The position numbers and the translations under genes are program-made. From an uncultured Lachnospiraceae bacterium (GTDB taxonomy: Bacteria; Bacillota; Clostridia; Lachnospirales; Lachnospiraceae), in NCBI GenBank assembly GCA_910584785.1, contig CAJUDX010000007.1, positions 1 through 64,000 of the forward strand: DNA of 64,000 bases, read 5' to 3'. A model generated the notes under the pieces. The model ran no database searches and had not been told where the DNA came from. It was given only the letters and a program-made list of their open reading frames with translations. Shown in pieces: positions 7,754-16,105 of the stretch (positions within the stretch are counted from its first letter, which is position 1; each line of letters opens with the position of its first letter).

Positions 7754-8032
7754 ATGGCAAATATCAATGTGACTATTCGTATGGATGAAGATATTAAGCA
7801 TCAGGCAGATGACCTTTTTTCTGATTTGGGAATGTCTTTATCGGGAGCAATAACAATATTTATTAAGCAGGCTATTCGGCAGCAGGCTATTCCTTTTGCA
7901 ATCGCACGAGATGTTCCAAACCAGGAAACGCTAGAAGCAATAGAAGAAGTACAGCGTCTGAAAAATGATCCTGCAAAAAAAACATATGATTCTTTTAACG
8001 AGATTTTGAAGAAGCTTGATAGTGAAATATAA
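7754..8032 (+). CDS. dinJ: Type II antitoxin, RelB/DinJ family
   Basis: This is an antitoxin of the RelB/DinJ family, 92 residues. The N-terminus NINVTIRMDEDIKHQADDL is the ribbon-helix-helix DNA-binding strand and helix, followed by LGMSLSGAITIFIKQAIRQQAIPF, a hallmark of DinJ. The C-terminal tail would wrap the toxin. GGAGAA lies eight bases upstream of ATG 7754, and a consensus promoter precedes it. The reading frame is intact, but the toxin gene that overlaps its end is broken (see next entry), so the antitoxin may now act only as an autoregulated DNA-binding protein or protect against toxins encoded elsewhere. Confidence 0.88.
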   Translation: MANINVTIRMDEDIKHQADDLFSDLGMSLSGAITIFIKQAIRQQAIPFAIARDVPNQETLEAIEEVQRLKNDPAKKTYDSFNEILKKLDSEI

Positions 8033-8297
8033 AATTGTCCAGACGGATAAATTCAAAAAGGATTTAAGGTTAGCAAAGAAAAGAGGTTATAATCTTGCTT
8101 TGCTTGCAGCAGTGGTAGATACACTTGCGTAAGGTAAGCCGCTGCCGAAATATTATAAGGATCACAATTTATCCGGTAATTATATAGGATGCAGGGAGTG
8201 TCCTATAACTCTGGATTGGTTATTAATTTATGAGATAGCTGAAGATGAACTTTTTCTTTATCTTACAAGAACAGGAACGCATAGTGATTTATTTTAA
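8022..8297 (+). pseudogene. Broken YafQ-type toxin gene, one in-frame stop
   Basis: Starting at GTG 8022 inside the end of dinJ, the frame reads MKYKIVQTDKFKKDLRLAKKR and is YafQ/RelE-like throughout. A TAA at 8130-8132 (codon 37, after DTLA) interrupts it; the frame then continues GKPLPKYYKDH, GCRECPITLDWLLIYEI, LTRTGTHSDLF to a natural TAA at 8295-8297. The expected codon at the stop is probably CAA, one C-to-T change away. By comparison with E. coli YafQ, the histidine of the DAHVEPDW-type motif is proline here (ECPITLDW), while the KDH histidine, the DW pair and the GTH histidine remain. Two independent hits on function make an inactive toxin likely. Confidence 0.85.
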
Positions 8298-8312
8298 CTA
8301 TATACAGCAAAA

Positions 8313-8366
8313 GGTTCCCCCAACCTATTCCTTTTGTCATCACGACGAAAGCAGTGGGTTGGGGGA
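8313..8366. terminator. Hairpin between the toxin remnant and the M18 gene
   Basis: An inverted repeat (CCCCCAACC near 8317 with GGTTGGGGG near 8356) lies between convergent genes. T-tracts are weak on both sides. The right arm, GCAGTGGGTTGGGGGACTT, resembles the start of the 73-bp repeat at 41994 and 59526. Confidence 0.45.
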
Positions 8367-8374
8367 CTTACAGG

Positions 8375-9676
8375 TTAGCAGGAGAAAAACGCTTCGGCAA
8401 ACCGTGTTAATGCCGTCTGGTCGTCAGCGCCCATCATTTCCCTGCTGGAGTGCATGGCAAGGATTCCGGCACCGATATCAATGGTCCGCATGGGAAGGTG
8501 GGAGGAGATAATGGAACCGATGGTTCCTCCGCCCTTAGTGTTGGAGTGTTTGGCAAAGCGCTGGTAAGGAATTTTTTCTTCCTCGCACAGGGCAATCATG
8601 GCACCTAATGCTTCACAGTCCCAGGAATAGGACTGGTTGCTGGCGGTTTTAAAGATAATGCCTTTGTTCATCTGCGGGTAGTTGGTGATATCCTGCGTTG
8701 CCGGATAGTTGGGGTGGTAGGCATGGGCGACGTCCATGGAAAGCATAAGCCCCGCAGAAATATCCGCCATGCAGTCAATCTGTCCTTTCCCAAAGCTCTG
8801 CCAGATTTTTCCGATAATAATCGAAGGCAGGGAAGAATCCGCGCCCTGTTTGCTGAGGCTGCCGATTTCCTCATTGTCAAACAGACACACCAGATTTACC
8901 CGGTCTTTTTGTCTGGCGGCAATCAGTCCGTGGACGAGGGCGCAGACCGAGGTAATATCGTCCAGGCGCGGCGCGGAGATAAATTCCCCGGTAAAGCCGA
9001 TAAGTTCAGGGCGGTCCAGGTTGTAAAGGCATAAATCATAATCCAGGATGTCCTTTGCCTCGATATTCAGTTCATTGGCTAATAGATCCACAAAATGCGT
9101 ATCCTTGGTCAGCGTCCCGTTCAGCGTGCCAAGAAGAGGGAGAAGATGTTTCTGGTTGTCGATGGGGGCACCAGATTCATTAATTGAGCGGTTCATATGG
9201 ATGGCAAGGTTGGGCAGGCAGGCGACAGGGCGGGAAAAGTCTAAGAGCATACAAAGCGGCCTGGTGGCAGATTTCCCCCGGACAACCACCTTACCGGCTA
9301 AGGAAAGCGGGCGGTCAAAAAAGGTAGAGAGGATCGGGCCGCCGTAGAGTTCGGTGTTTAACTGCATCAGCCCGTGCGAAAAAATTTCGGGATTGGGCTT
9401 GATCTTGATTGCAGGAAAGTCGGTGTGTGCGCCGCCGACGTGGATGCCGTTTGCCAGGTCACAGTCCTCACCGATGGTAAAGGCATAGAGCGTGGTGTCA
9501 AAGGGGCAGCAGAAATACCGTCCGCCTTTTTTTAGGTTCCAGGGGGCGTTAAACTTACATTCCTCAAAGCCTGCCGTAAGTAATACCTGTTTGCTGTGTT
9601 TAACGACATGGAAGGCAGAGGTTCCATGCTGCAGAAAATCAAAAAGCTGTGAAATTTCTTTTGGTAAGGTTTTCAT
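8375..9676 (-). CDS. M18-family aminopeptidase
   Basis: This is a zinc-dependent aminopeptidase of the M18 (aspartyl aminopeptidase) family, 433 residues, acting in the cytoplasm. Motifs in order are GGAHTDFPAIKIKPNP (first metal histidine and aspartate, near residue 75), LDDITSVCALVHGL (bridging aspartate), FDNEEIGSLSKQGADS (general base and metal ligand), SMDVAHAYHPNYP and, at the end, TIDIGAGILAMHSSREM with the last histidine ligand. I take ATG 9676 as start rather than the far upstream ATG because homology begins MKTLPKEISQLFDFLQ and AGGAT lies six bases before it. It converges on the toxin remnant. Confidence 0.92.
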   Translation of the reverse strand: MKTLPKEISQLFDFLQHGTSAFHVVKHSKQVLLTAGFEECKFNAPWNLKKGGRYFCCPFDTTLYAFTIGEDCDLANGIHVGGAHTDFPAIKIKPNPEIFSHGLMQLNTELYGGPILSTFFDRPLSLAGKVVVRGKSATRPLCMLLDFSRPVACLPNLAIHMNRSINESGAPIDNQKHLLPLLGTLNGTLTKDTHFVDLLANELNIEAKDILDYDLCLYNLDRPELIGFTGEFISAPRLDDITSVCALVHGLIAARQKDRVNLVCLFDNEEIGSLSKQGADSSLPSIIIGKIWQSFGKGQIDCMADISAGLMLSMDVAHAYHPNYPATQDITNYPQMNKGIIFKTASNQSYSWDCEALGAMIALCEEEKIPYQRFAKHSNTKGGGTIGSIISSHLPMRTIDIGAGILAMHSSREMMGADDQTALTRFAEAFFSC

Positions 9677-10263
9677 GATTATCCTAATTATCCTCCATTT
9701 TCTTCTGCTTTTATTGTTTGAATGCTTATTTTGTTTCTCTGTTTTACGGTAATTGCTTCGTAACATTTAATTTTTCATTCTTCCTTCATTTTATCACAAA
9801 GTCCTGAATAAACCAACATTTCCGGGATAAAACTTTCCGCAATAAAAATACGATATTGGGAATAAAGGAAATATAAAATAAAGCAAAAGAAGAATGAAAT
9901 AAAAATGAAACGATTTTAAAACCATAACGAACCTTAACTTACATTTTTTCCATTAATATGAAACAATAAATGAAACCATAGCGACTATTTACAAGAAAAA
10001 AACAATATTTTGTACAAAAATTCCATTGAAGCCCGGCGGATTATTCGATATACTTATGCCATCAGAACGAGAGAGAAATCAACTGACCTGATGAAAGGAA
10101 GAAAAAAAGGAAAAATTTGTGAAAGTAGCTAAAACTTTTCCGGTTTTCCGGTATTCCGGCTTTCCCTTTCATGGATTTCTCTTTTGTTGAACAATAAAGA
10201 GGTAAAAAGAAGTTAAAAACAGAAACGGTAAACCAAAACACGAAAAAGAAAGAGGTAATGAAA
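9677..10263. other. Intergenic region between divergent M18 and garR-like genes
   Basis: This is about 590 bases of AT-rich DNA between divergently transcribed genes. I see one good promoter toward the right (10026-10054) and no gene, tRNA or repeat shared with other parts of the window. The leader from about 10061 to 10263 is purine-rich with a short TTTTCCGG reiteration near 10135. Confidence 0.5.
10026..10054 (+). promoter_or_regulatory. Promoter for the tartronate-semialdehyde reductase gene
   Basis: TTGAAG (10026-10031), a 17-base spacer and TATACT (10049-10054). Predicted start near 10061 leaves a leader of about 200 bases. Confidence 0.55.
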
Positions 10264-11145
10264 ATGAAAATCGGATTTATTGGATTAGGCATCATGGGTA
10301 AGCCAATGAGCAAGAACCTGGTTAAGGCAGGACATGAGTTAGTTGTTTGTGATTTTAACAAGGATGCAGTTGCCGAGCTGGTAGAGATGGGTGCAAAGCA
10401 GGCAGCAAACGGTGCAGAGGTTGCAAAAGAGTGTGACGTTATCATTACCATGCTTCCTAATTCCCCGCATGTACGTTCCGTAGCACTGGGCGAAAACGGT
10501 ATTGCTGACGGAGCTCATGAGGGAAGTGTATTGATTGATATGAGTTCTATCGACCCAACCGAATCCAAGAAGATCGGCGAAGAGCTGGCAAAGAAGGGTA
10601 TTGAGATGTTAGATGCTCCGGTATCCGGCGGCGAGCCGAAGGCTATCGACGGAACCTTGTCTGTAATGGTCGGCGGTAAGAAAGACCTGTTTGACAAGTA
10701 CTATGATATGTTAATGGTTATGGCTGGTTCCGTAGTTTACGTAGGCGAATTAGGTTCCGGCAACGTAGCCAAGCTGGCAAACCAGATTGTTGTTGCTGTC
10801 AATATCGCAGCCGTAGGCGAGGCCCTTGCATTTGCAAAGAAGGCAGGAACCGATCCTGAGTTAGTATACCAGGCTATCCGCGGCGGTCTGGCAGGCTCCA
10901 CCGTTATGGATGCCAAGGCTCCGATGATGCTGTCGAGAAACTTTAAGCCGGGCTTCCGTATCGAGCTGCACATTAAGGATCTGAATAATGCATTAAATGC
11001 TGCTCATGCGATCTCCGCTCCTGTACCGCTGACCGGACAGTTAATGGAAATGATGCAGGCATTAAAGGCTGACGGCTATGAGAAGGAAGACCACTCCAGC
11101 CTGGTTAAGTTCTATGAGAAGATTGGAAATGTAACCGTAGAGTAA
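10264..11145 (+). CDS. garR: 2-hydroxy-3-oxopropionate (tartronate semialdehyde) reductase
   Basis: This is an NAD(P)-dependent beta-hydroxyacid dehydrogenase that reduces tartronate semialdehyde to D-glycerate. The 293-residue protein begins MKIGFIGLGIMGKPMSKNL, the Rossmann GxGxxG nucleotide site with the family substrate signature. DAPVSGGEPKAIDGTLSVMVGG (near residue 120) is the second conserved block, and GSGNVAKLANQIVVAVNIAAVGEAL carries the catalytic lysine near residue 168. I prefer ATG 10264 over 10258, since AGAGG is eight bases upstream of it and only two from the other. It is followed by an aldolase-like gene and glycerate kinase, fitting glyoxylate or sugar-diacid breakdown. The gene choice garR rather than glxR or mmsB rests on this context. 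Confidence 0.85.
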   Translation: MKIGFIGLGIMGKPMSKNLVKAGHELVVCDFNKDAVAELVEMGAKQAANGAEVAKECDVIITMLPNSPHVRSVALGENGIADGAHEGSVLIDMSSIDPTESKKIGEELAKKGIEMLDAPVSGGEPKAIDGTLSVMVGGKKDLFDKYYDMLMVMAGSVVYVGELGSGNVAKLANQIVVAVNIAAVGEALAFAKKAGTDPELVYQAIRGGLAGSTVMDAKAPMMLSRNFKPGFRIELHIKDLNNALNAAHAISAPVPLTGQLMEMMQALKADGYEKEDHSSLVKFYEKIGNVTVE

Positions 11146-11157
11146 TCCGAAACTGTT

Positions 11158-11192
11158 CAGGGAAATGCAGCCAAGGGTGCTGTGTTTCCCTG
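11158..11192 (+). terminator. Intercistronic hairpin after garR
   Basis: CAGGGAAA (11158-11165) pairs with TTTCCCTG (11185-11192), with CAGC/GCTG inside. It is followed by TTAAAAA rather than a T-run, so it may stabilise or process the message more than terminate it. Confidence 0.5.
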
Positions 11193-11222
11193 TTAAAAAT
11201 CCATAGATGGGGGATAAGTTCT

Positions 11223-12122
11223 ATGAATACCGATTTCATTAAGGGCGTAGTTGTTCCGATGATTACCCCGATTGACGCTGATGAACTGATTGATGAAGCA
11301 AAGATCCGCGAGCAGGTTGACTATGTCATTGACGGCGGAGTAACCGGGATTCTTCTTTACGGCAGCAACGGCGAGTTTTATGTGATTGAAGAGGACGAGA
11401 TGGAGCGCGGCTTAAAGATTGTTGTCGATCAGGCCGCAGGTCGTGTGCCGATTTACTTTGGTATCGGCGCGATCAGCACCAAGAAGGCTGTCCGTCTGGC
11501 AAAGATGGCGGCTGCAAACGGGGCGGCAAGCGTTTCCATTTTACAGCCGATGTTCTTAAAGCCAACGAAGGACGAGTTATTTAAGCACTTTAAGGCGATT
11601 GCCGATGCAATCCCCGAAACCCCTGTTTTGCTGTACAATAATCCCGGACGTGTGGGCTATACTTTATCGGCCGATCTGGTAGAGAAGCTGGCGCATGAGG
11701 TTTCTAATATTGTCGGCATGAAGGATACCAGCGGCGATATTACCCAGACTTCCGAGTTTATCCGCAGAAACCGCGATGTAAACTTTAAAGTATTCGGCGG
11801 CAAGGATACGCTGTTATACGCTTCCATGTGCCACGGTGCCGTGGGCGGCGTGTGCACGGCAGCAAACTTTATGCCGGAACTGATTACCGATGTTTATAAT
11901 AAGTACGCTGCCGGAGATCTTGAAGGTTCCTTAGAGGCACAGTTTAAGTTAAATCCGGTAAGACTTTCCATGGACGGCGCAAGCTTCCCGGTAGCTGCTA
12001 AAGATATGGCAAACTTACGGGGCCGCAATATCGGCGTTCCCTATACGCCAAACCTGCCTACGCCGGAGGGCCCGGTTCTTGATAAGATTAAGAGCGAGAT
12101 GCAGAAAGCGGGACTTATTTAA
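11223..12122 (+). CDS. DapA/DHDPS-family lyase or aldolase
   Basis: This is a class I (Schiff-base) lyase of the dihydrodipicolinate synthase / N-acetylneuraminate lyase superfamily, 299 residues, TIM barrel. It shows GSNGEFYVIEEDE (GTTGE-like pyruvate-carboxylate pocket, near residue 45), VLLYNNPGRVGYTL (catalytic tyrosine, near 138) and NIVGMKDTSGD (Schiff-base lysine, near 165). GGGGG lies nine bases before ATG 11223. True DapA normally sits with lysine genes; here it lies between tartronate-semialdehyde reductase and glycerate kinase. I infer an aldolase that splits a 2-keto acid such as 5-keto-4-deoxyglucarate into pyruvate and tartronate semialdehyde. That substrate is unproven. Confidence 0.82.
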   Translation: MNTDFIKGVVVPMITPIDADELIDEAKIREQVDYVIDGGVTGILLYGSNGEFYVIEEDEMERGLKIVVDQAAGRVPIYFGIGAISTKKAVRLAKMAAANGAASVSILQPMFLKPTKDELFKHFKAIADAIPETPVLLYNNPGRVGYTLSADLVEKLAHEVSNIVGMKDTSGDITQTSEFIRRNRDVNFKVFGGKDTLLYASMCHGAVGGVCTAANFMPELITDVYNKYAAGDLEGSLEAQFKLNPVRLSMDGASFPVAAKDMANLRGRNIGVPYTPNLPTPEGPVLDKIKSEMQKAGLI

Positions 12123-12144
12123 AATAATGTGATATAGACAGTTG

Positions 12145-12186
12145 AACAAACCGGTTGTCCCATCAGCAGGAAACCGGTTTGTTTGC
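12145..12186 (+). terminator. Hairpin terminator after the DapA-family gene
   Basis: A perfect 12-bp stem joins AACAAACCGGTT (12145-12156) to AACCGGTTTGTT (12172-12183). The T-rich 3' arm (TTTGTTT) stands in for a T-run. It separates the aldolase from the glycerate kinase gene. Confidence 0.65.
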
Positions 12187-12212
12187 GATAGGGTAAAAAG
12201 TGATCGTATAAA

Positions 12213-12259
12213 ATAACCTGAACTTATGCCGTCTAACCGGCGGCGGGCATTTAAAGTAA
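12213..12259. repeat. Degenerate 3' half of the 108-bp repeat
   Basis: The segment ATAACCTGAACTTATGCC through TTAAAGTAA matches the last 46 bases of the 108-bp unit at 2603-2818, including the hairpin (GCCGTCTAACCGGCGGC here). The 5' half is absent, so the 3' half behaves as a separate module. Confidence 0.6.
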
Positions 12260-12280
12260 GAAGATTGCGGAGGATTTGCC

Positions 12281-13423
12281 ATGAAATTTTTATTTGCTTC
12301 GGATTCCTTTAAGGGAACCTTATCTTCGGAGAAAATTATTGATTTGCTGACTAAGGCGGCAAATGATGTTTTTCCCGGCTGTGAAACGGCGGGAACCCTG
12401 ATTGCCGACGGCGGCGAGGGAACGGTGGACGCGGTTATTGCCATGACGAAGGGAAGCATGGTTGAGGTGCCGGTGCATGGGCCGTTAATGGAAGAAACCA
12501 GGGCGGTTTACGGGAAAATCAATGACGACAGTGCCATTATCGAGATGGCGGCAGCTTCCGGGCTTCCTATGGTTCCCACCGAGCTGCGCAACCCCTTAAA
12601 TACGACGACTTACGGAACGGGTGAACTGATTAAGGACGCTTTGGATAAGGGTTTTCGCCGGATTTCCATTGCCATCGGGGGAAGTGCCACCAATGACGGC
12701 GGCATGGGCGCGATGGCAGCTCTTGGCGTAAAGTTTTTTGATAAGGATGGAAATCTGCTCAAGGGCGTCGGATCGGATCTGGCGAAGGTGGCGAAGGTGG
12801 ACGTCGGAGGGCTGCATCCGGCAGTGAAGGAAACGACTTTTACCGTAATGTGCGATGTAAATAATCCATTGACCGGGCCGGACGGGGCAACCTATACCTT
12901 TGGAAAACAGAAGGGCGGAACACCGGAGATTTTGGATGAGCTGGAAGCCGGGATGAAGTCCTATGCAGCCGTTGTGGGCGAGGCCCTTGGTATGGATATT
13001 GACCATATTGCAGGCGCAGGCGCAGCAGGCGGTCTGGGTGCGGCACTCTGCGGATTTTTAAAGGCGAATCTGAAATCCGGGATTGAAACGGTTCTGGACT
13101 TAATTCATTTTGACGAGATGCTTGAGGGCGTGGATGTGGTGGTTACCGGCGAGGGAAGAATCGACTGGCAGTCAGCGTTTGGCAAGGTACCCAGCGGAAT
13201 CGGAATGCGCTGTAAGAATAAGGGAATCCCCGCCGTGGCTATCGTCGGCGGCATGGGCAAGGGCGCAGAAAAGATTTATGAGTTCGGCGTGGAGAGCATC
13301 CTTCCGACCATTAACGGGGCAATGGACATTGAAGAAGCCTTAGAGCGTGCCGAGGAACTTTACCAGGCCGCAGCGGAGAGGATGTTCCGCTTCCTTAAGG
13401 TGGGAATGAGCCTTGGAAAATAA
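12281..13423 (+). CDS. garK: Glycerate 2-kinase, GarK/GlxK family
   Basis: This enzyme phosphorylates D-glycerate to 2-phosphoglycerate, feeding glycolysis. The 380-residue protein starts MKFLFASDSFKGTLSSEKI, the family N-terminal signature, followed by GTLIADGGEGTVDAV, IAIGGSATNDGGMGAMAALG (near residue 128), DVNNPLTGPDGATYTFGKQKG and VVTGEGRIDWQSAFGKVP. All are standard glycerate kinase type-2 blocks, and the length is normal. GGAGG is seven bases before ATG 12281. It lies downstream of a terminator-like hairpin, so it may depend on read-through or its own promoter. With garR it completes tartronate semialdehyde to phosphoglycerate. Confidence 0.93.
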   Translation: MKFLFASDSFKGTLSSEKIIDLLTKAANDVFPGCETAGTLIADGGEGTVDAVIAMTKGSMVEVPVHGPLMEETRAVYGKINDDSAIIEMAAASGLPMVPTELRNPLNTTTYGTGELIKDALDKGFRRISIAIGGSATNDGGMGAMAALGVKFFDKDGNLLKGVGSDLAKVAKVDVGGLHPAVKETTFTVMCDVNNPLTGPDGATYTFGKQKGGTPEILDELEAGMKSYAAVVGEALGMDIDHIAGAGAAGGLGAALCGFLKANLKSGIETVLDLIHFDEMLEGVDVVVTGEGRIDWQSAFGKVPSGIGMRCKNKGIPAVAIVGGMGKGAEKIYEFGVESILPTINGAMDIEEALERAEELYQAAAERMFRFLKVGMSLGK

Positions 13424-13526
13424 TAAATAATACAAAATACAAAAATATCCGAAAGAATTTCAGGGAACCGGGGATGTTGTAAAATAACGGATAAATGCAT
13501 GATATGCTGCAGAAACCATAAGAGTT

Positions 13527-13745
13527 TCATCCATATATTGTGCATCGGCTATATTTTGCAACAGCCCCGGTTTTTATCCAATCGGCGGTATTGGCGGCAG
13601 AGCCCAGTGTCAAGCGGTGCAGGTGGTTGACATCATAAATATAATCGGTTAAACTGTTGGAAATACTGCGGATTTCTTCTGTTGTGCAAAGATAAAGGAC
13701 GCCAAATTCGGTAAGCTGAATCGGATGGGATGAAGGAAAACGATT
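13527..13745 (-). pseudogene. Possible coding remnant on the minus strand
   Basis: In the gap between glycerate kinase and the TRIC gene, the minus strand reads FPSSHPIQLTEFGVLYLCTTEEIRSISNSL and then DYIYDVNHLHRLTLGSAANTADWIKTG. This has normal protein composition and no upstream start of its own. It may be the tail of a decayed regulator or enzyme gene. I do not recognise the family. The rest of 13424-13775 is AT-rich and without features. Confidence 0.25.
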
Positions 13746-13775
13746 TAATTTATCGAAATGATTTGGGAGGAAATG

Positions 13776-14435
13776 ATGGAAATTGTAGAAATTCAAACGA
13801 TGATTATTTTTTGTATGGAACTTGCGGGAACCATTGCCTTTGCAGCATCGGGGGCGATGGTGGGGATTCATTGCGGGATGGATATTTTCGGTGTGTGCGT
13901 TTTAGGGGTAATAACGTCTGTGGGCGGAGGAATGACGAGGGATGTTATTCTGGGCTGTGTGCCGGGAGCCCTGGTAAAGCCGGTTTATGTGCTGGCAGCA
14001 GTAATAACGGCGCTTTTTGTGTTTACAGTATTGTATTTTCGGAAAAATGTTTTGCAGGGAAGATTTGGCATAGTGTATGATCGGATTATGCTGGTTATGG
14101 ATTCTGTCGGTTTGGGGATTTTTACTGTTATGGGAGTCATGACTGGGATAAAGGAAGGTTATATGGAAAATGTGTTTCTGCTGACTGTGCTTGGGACATT
14201 AACCGGTGTGGGGGGCGGACTTTTGCGGGATATGATGGCAGGGCAGCCGCCGTATATCTTTGTCAAGCATATTTATGCATGTGCATCGGTGGTGGGCGCA
14301 GTGAGCTGTGTCTGGATTTACCGTATATTCGGGCAGCTTCCGGCCATGGTGACAGCATCGGCATTGGTGGTGGTTATCCGGTTTTTGGCAGCGCATTACC
14401 GCTGGAATCTGCCGCGGATTCGGATGGAGAGATAA
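13776..14435 (+). CDS. Trimeric intracellular cation channel (TRIC/UPF0126) family protein
   Basis: This is an inner-membrane protein of 219 residues with about seven hydrophobic segments. It has the internal duplication typical of TRIC/YicG proteins: GAMVGIHCGMDIFGVCVLGVITSVGGGMTRDVILG in the first half and TGIKEGYMENVFLLTVLGTLTGVGGGLLRDMMAGQPP in the second. The paired glycine-rich GGGxxRD motifs are the family signature. Bacterial members conduct monovalent cations in vitro; physiological role is unsettled. GGGAGG is five bases before ATG 13776; an in-frame ATG three bases earlier is also possible. Confidence 0.88.
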   Translation: MEIVEIQTMIIFCMELAGTIAFAASGAMVGIHCGMDIFGVCVLGVITSVGGGMTRDVILGCVPGALVKPVYVLAAVITALFVFTVLYFRKNVLQGRFGIVYDRIMLVMDSVGLGIFTVMGVMTGIKEGYMENVFLLTVLGTLTGVGGGLLRDMMAGQPPYIFVKHIYACASVVGAVSCVWIYRIFGQLPAMVTASALVVVIRFLAAHYRWNLPRIRMER

Positions 14436-14449
14436 GTCTGAGGGTTGAG

Positions 14450-14566
14450 ATGGATAAGAAAAAGATAACCAATATGGAAGTAAAGAAGAATAGGAATGAT
14501 GTTTTTCGCTATTTGTGTAAACATGGAATGGTGTCAAATTCAGATATTGGGAAGCTGGAAAAATAG
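14450..14566 (+). pseudogene. N-terminal remnant of a ROK/NagC-type repressor
   Basis: A 38-codon frame encodes MDKKKITNMEVKKNRNDVFRYLCKHGMVSNSDIGKLEK and then a TAG. The NRNDVFRYLCKHGMVSNSDI part matches the start of the winged helix-turn-helix of ROK-family repressors. The rest of the HTH and the whole sugar-binding domain are absent, and the NSS transporter promoter follows. It is too short to bind DNA as a full repressor, so I read it as a gene remnant; a functional micropeptide is less likely. Confidence 0.5.
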
Positions 14567-14604
14567 TTGTAAATTTAGTTTTAAGGTAAGAATCCGAATC
14601 CTTG

Positions 14605-14633
14605 TTGCGTTTTAGGAAGAGTTTGCCTATAAT
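14605..14633 (+). promoter_or_regulatory. Promoter for the first NSS transporter
   Basis: TTGCGT (14605-14610), a 17-base spacer and a perfect TATAAT (14628-14633). Predicted start near 14640 gives a leader of about 50 bases. Confidence 0.65.
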
Positions 14634-14691
14634 AGAAAAGAATAGATAAAGATAAAACAGGATGAATGCTTTAGGAGGAGGATTTTTTACA

Positions 14692-16083
14692 ATGAAAAAG
14701 GATGAACAGGCCGGAAATTTATCGCAGGGAAATTCCCGCAGCAGTTTTTCGGGTAAGCTGGGATATGTTCTGGCAGTTGCCGGATCAGCAGTCGGATTAG
14801 GGAATATCTGGCGCTTTCCGTATCTGGCAGCAAAGTACGGCGGCGGTATATTTCTCTTGGTATATCTGGTGTTAATGCTGACCTTTGGTTATGCGCTGAT
14901 TGTGTCAGAAACAGCGCTGGGGCGGATGACAAGAAAAAGCCCTGTGGGGGCGTTTCGGGTGTTTGGAAAGAGCTGGTCATTTACGGCTGGCGGCTGGGTG
15001 AATGCGGTGATTCCCATGCTGATTGTGCCGTATTACAGTGTAATCGGCGGATGGGTGACGAAGTATCTGTTTGCGTATCTTCGCGGCGGGACAACGGTGC
15101 TTGCAGAGGACGGCTATTTTACCGGATTTATCGCAGACAGCTTCAGTGTTTTTTGGTTTCTGCTGTTTAGCCTGGTGGTTATTGCCGTGCTTTTTGCCGG
15201 GGTAAAGCATGGGGTGGAGCGTGTTTCTAAGGTGATGATGCCATTGCTTGTCCTTCTGGCGATTGTGGTTGCCATTTATTCCATGACACGACCGGGGGCG
15301 CTGGAAGGGGTGAAATATTTCCTGGTTCCCAACCTGAAGAATTTTTCCTGGATGACGGTGGTTGCTGCAATGGGGCAGATGTTTTATTCCCTGTCCATTG
15401 CCATGGGAATTTTGTATACCTATGGTTCCTATATGAAGGAAGATGTGGATATTGAACAGTCCACGGCACAGGTGGAGGTGTTTGATACAGCCATTGCCCT
15501 GCTTGCAGGGTTAATGATTATTCCGGCAGTTTTTGCTTTTTCCGGCGGGGACCCGGAGACCTTGAAGGCGGGGCCTTCTCTGATGTTTATTACGATTCCT
15601 AAAGTATTTGCCAGCATGGGTTTTGGAACCGGGGCAGGGATTTTGTTCTTCCTCTTGGTTTTGCTTGCGGCGCTGACCAGCGCGATTTCCCTGGCAGAGT
15701 CCGGGGTTTCCACTTTTGAGGATCAGTTTGGATGGAGCCGCCATAAGGCAGCGGCGGTGATGGGTGTGATTATTGTCCTGCTGGGTGTGGCTTCTGCGCT
15801 TGGCTTTGGGGTATGGGATTTTATTACAATTCTGGGGATGTCGCTCCTGGACTTTTTCGATTTTCTGACCAATTCGCTGATGATGCCGATTGCTGCACTG
15901 GCGACCTGCTTTTTAGTTACCCGCGTGGTCGGGCTTTCACGGATCGAAGAAGAAGTGGCACAGTCGTCGGCCTTTAAGCGCAGGAAGATGTACCATATCT
16001 TTATGAAATATCTGGCGCCGGTTTGCATTATAGTGATTCTGCTCAGTTCGGTTGCGAATGTGTTTGGGTGGATTACGATGTAA
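14692..16083 (+). CDS. Sodium-dependent transporter, NSS (SNF) family
   Basis: This is a sodium-coupled amino-acid or amine symporter in the cytoplasmic membrane, 463 residues. Helix 1 shows the NSS sodium/substrate site GYVLAVAGSAVGLGNIWRFPYLAAKYGGG (from about residue 25). About eleven to twelve hydrophobic segments follow, the usual number for LeuT-type bacterial members. AGGAGGAGG sits ten bases before ATG 14692, which decides the start over an ATG 30 bases upstream. Substrate cannot be assigned. A second NSS gene lies at 53777 in the nitrogen locus. Confidence 0.92.
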   Translation: MKKDEQAGNLSQGNSRSSFSGKLGYVLAVAGSAVGLGNIWRFPYLAAKYGGGIFLLVYLVLMLTFGYALIVSETALGRMTRKSPVGAFRVFGKSWSFTAGGWVNAVIPMLIVPYYSVIGGWVTKYLFAYLRGGTTVLAEDGYFTGFIADSFSVFWFLLFSLVVIAVLFAGVKHGVERVSKVMMPLLVLLAIVVAIYSMTRPGALEGVKYFLVPNLKNFSWMTVVAAMGQMFYSLSIAMGILYTYGSYMKEDVDIEQSTAQVEVFDTAIALLAGLMIIPAVFAFSGGDPETLKAGPSLMFITIPKVFASMGFGTGAGILFFLLVLLAALTSAISLAESGVSTFEDQFGWSRHKAAAVMGVIIVLLGVASALGFGVWDFITILGMSLLDFFDFLTNSLMMPIAALATCFLVTRVVGLSRIEEEVAQSSAFKRRKMYHIFMKYLAPVCIIVILLSSVANVFGWITM

Positions 16084-16105
16084 GGTATCCCGGAAGCTTT
16101 TTTCC

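Noticed and set aside
11223..12122. dapA, dihydrodipicolinate synthase for lysine synthesis
   Set aside because: Family membership is clear, but neighbours are garR and glycerate kinase and no lysine genes are near, so the gene name would over-claim.
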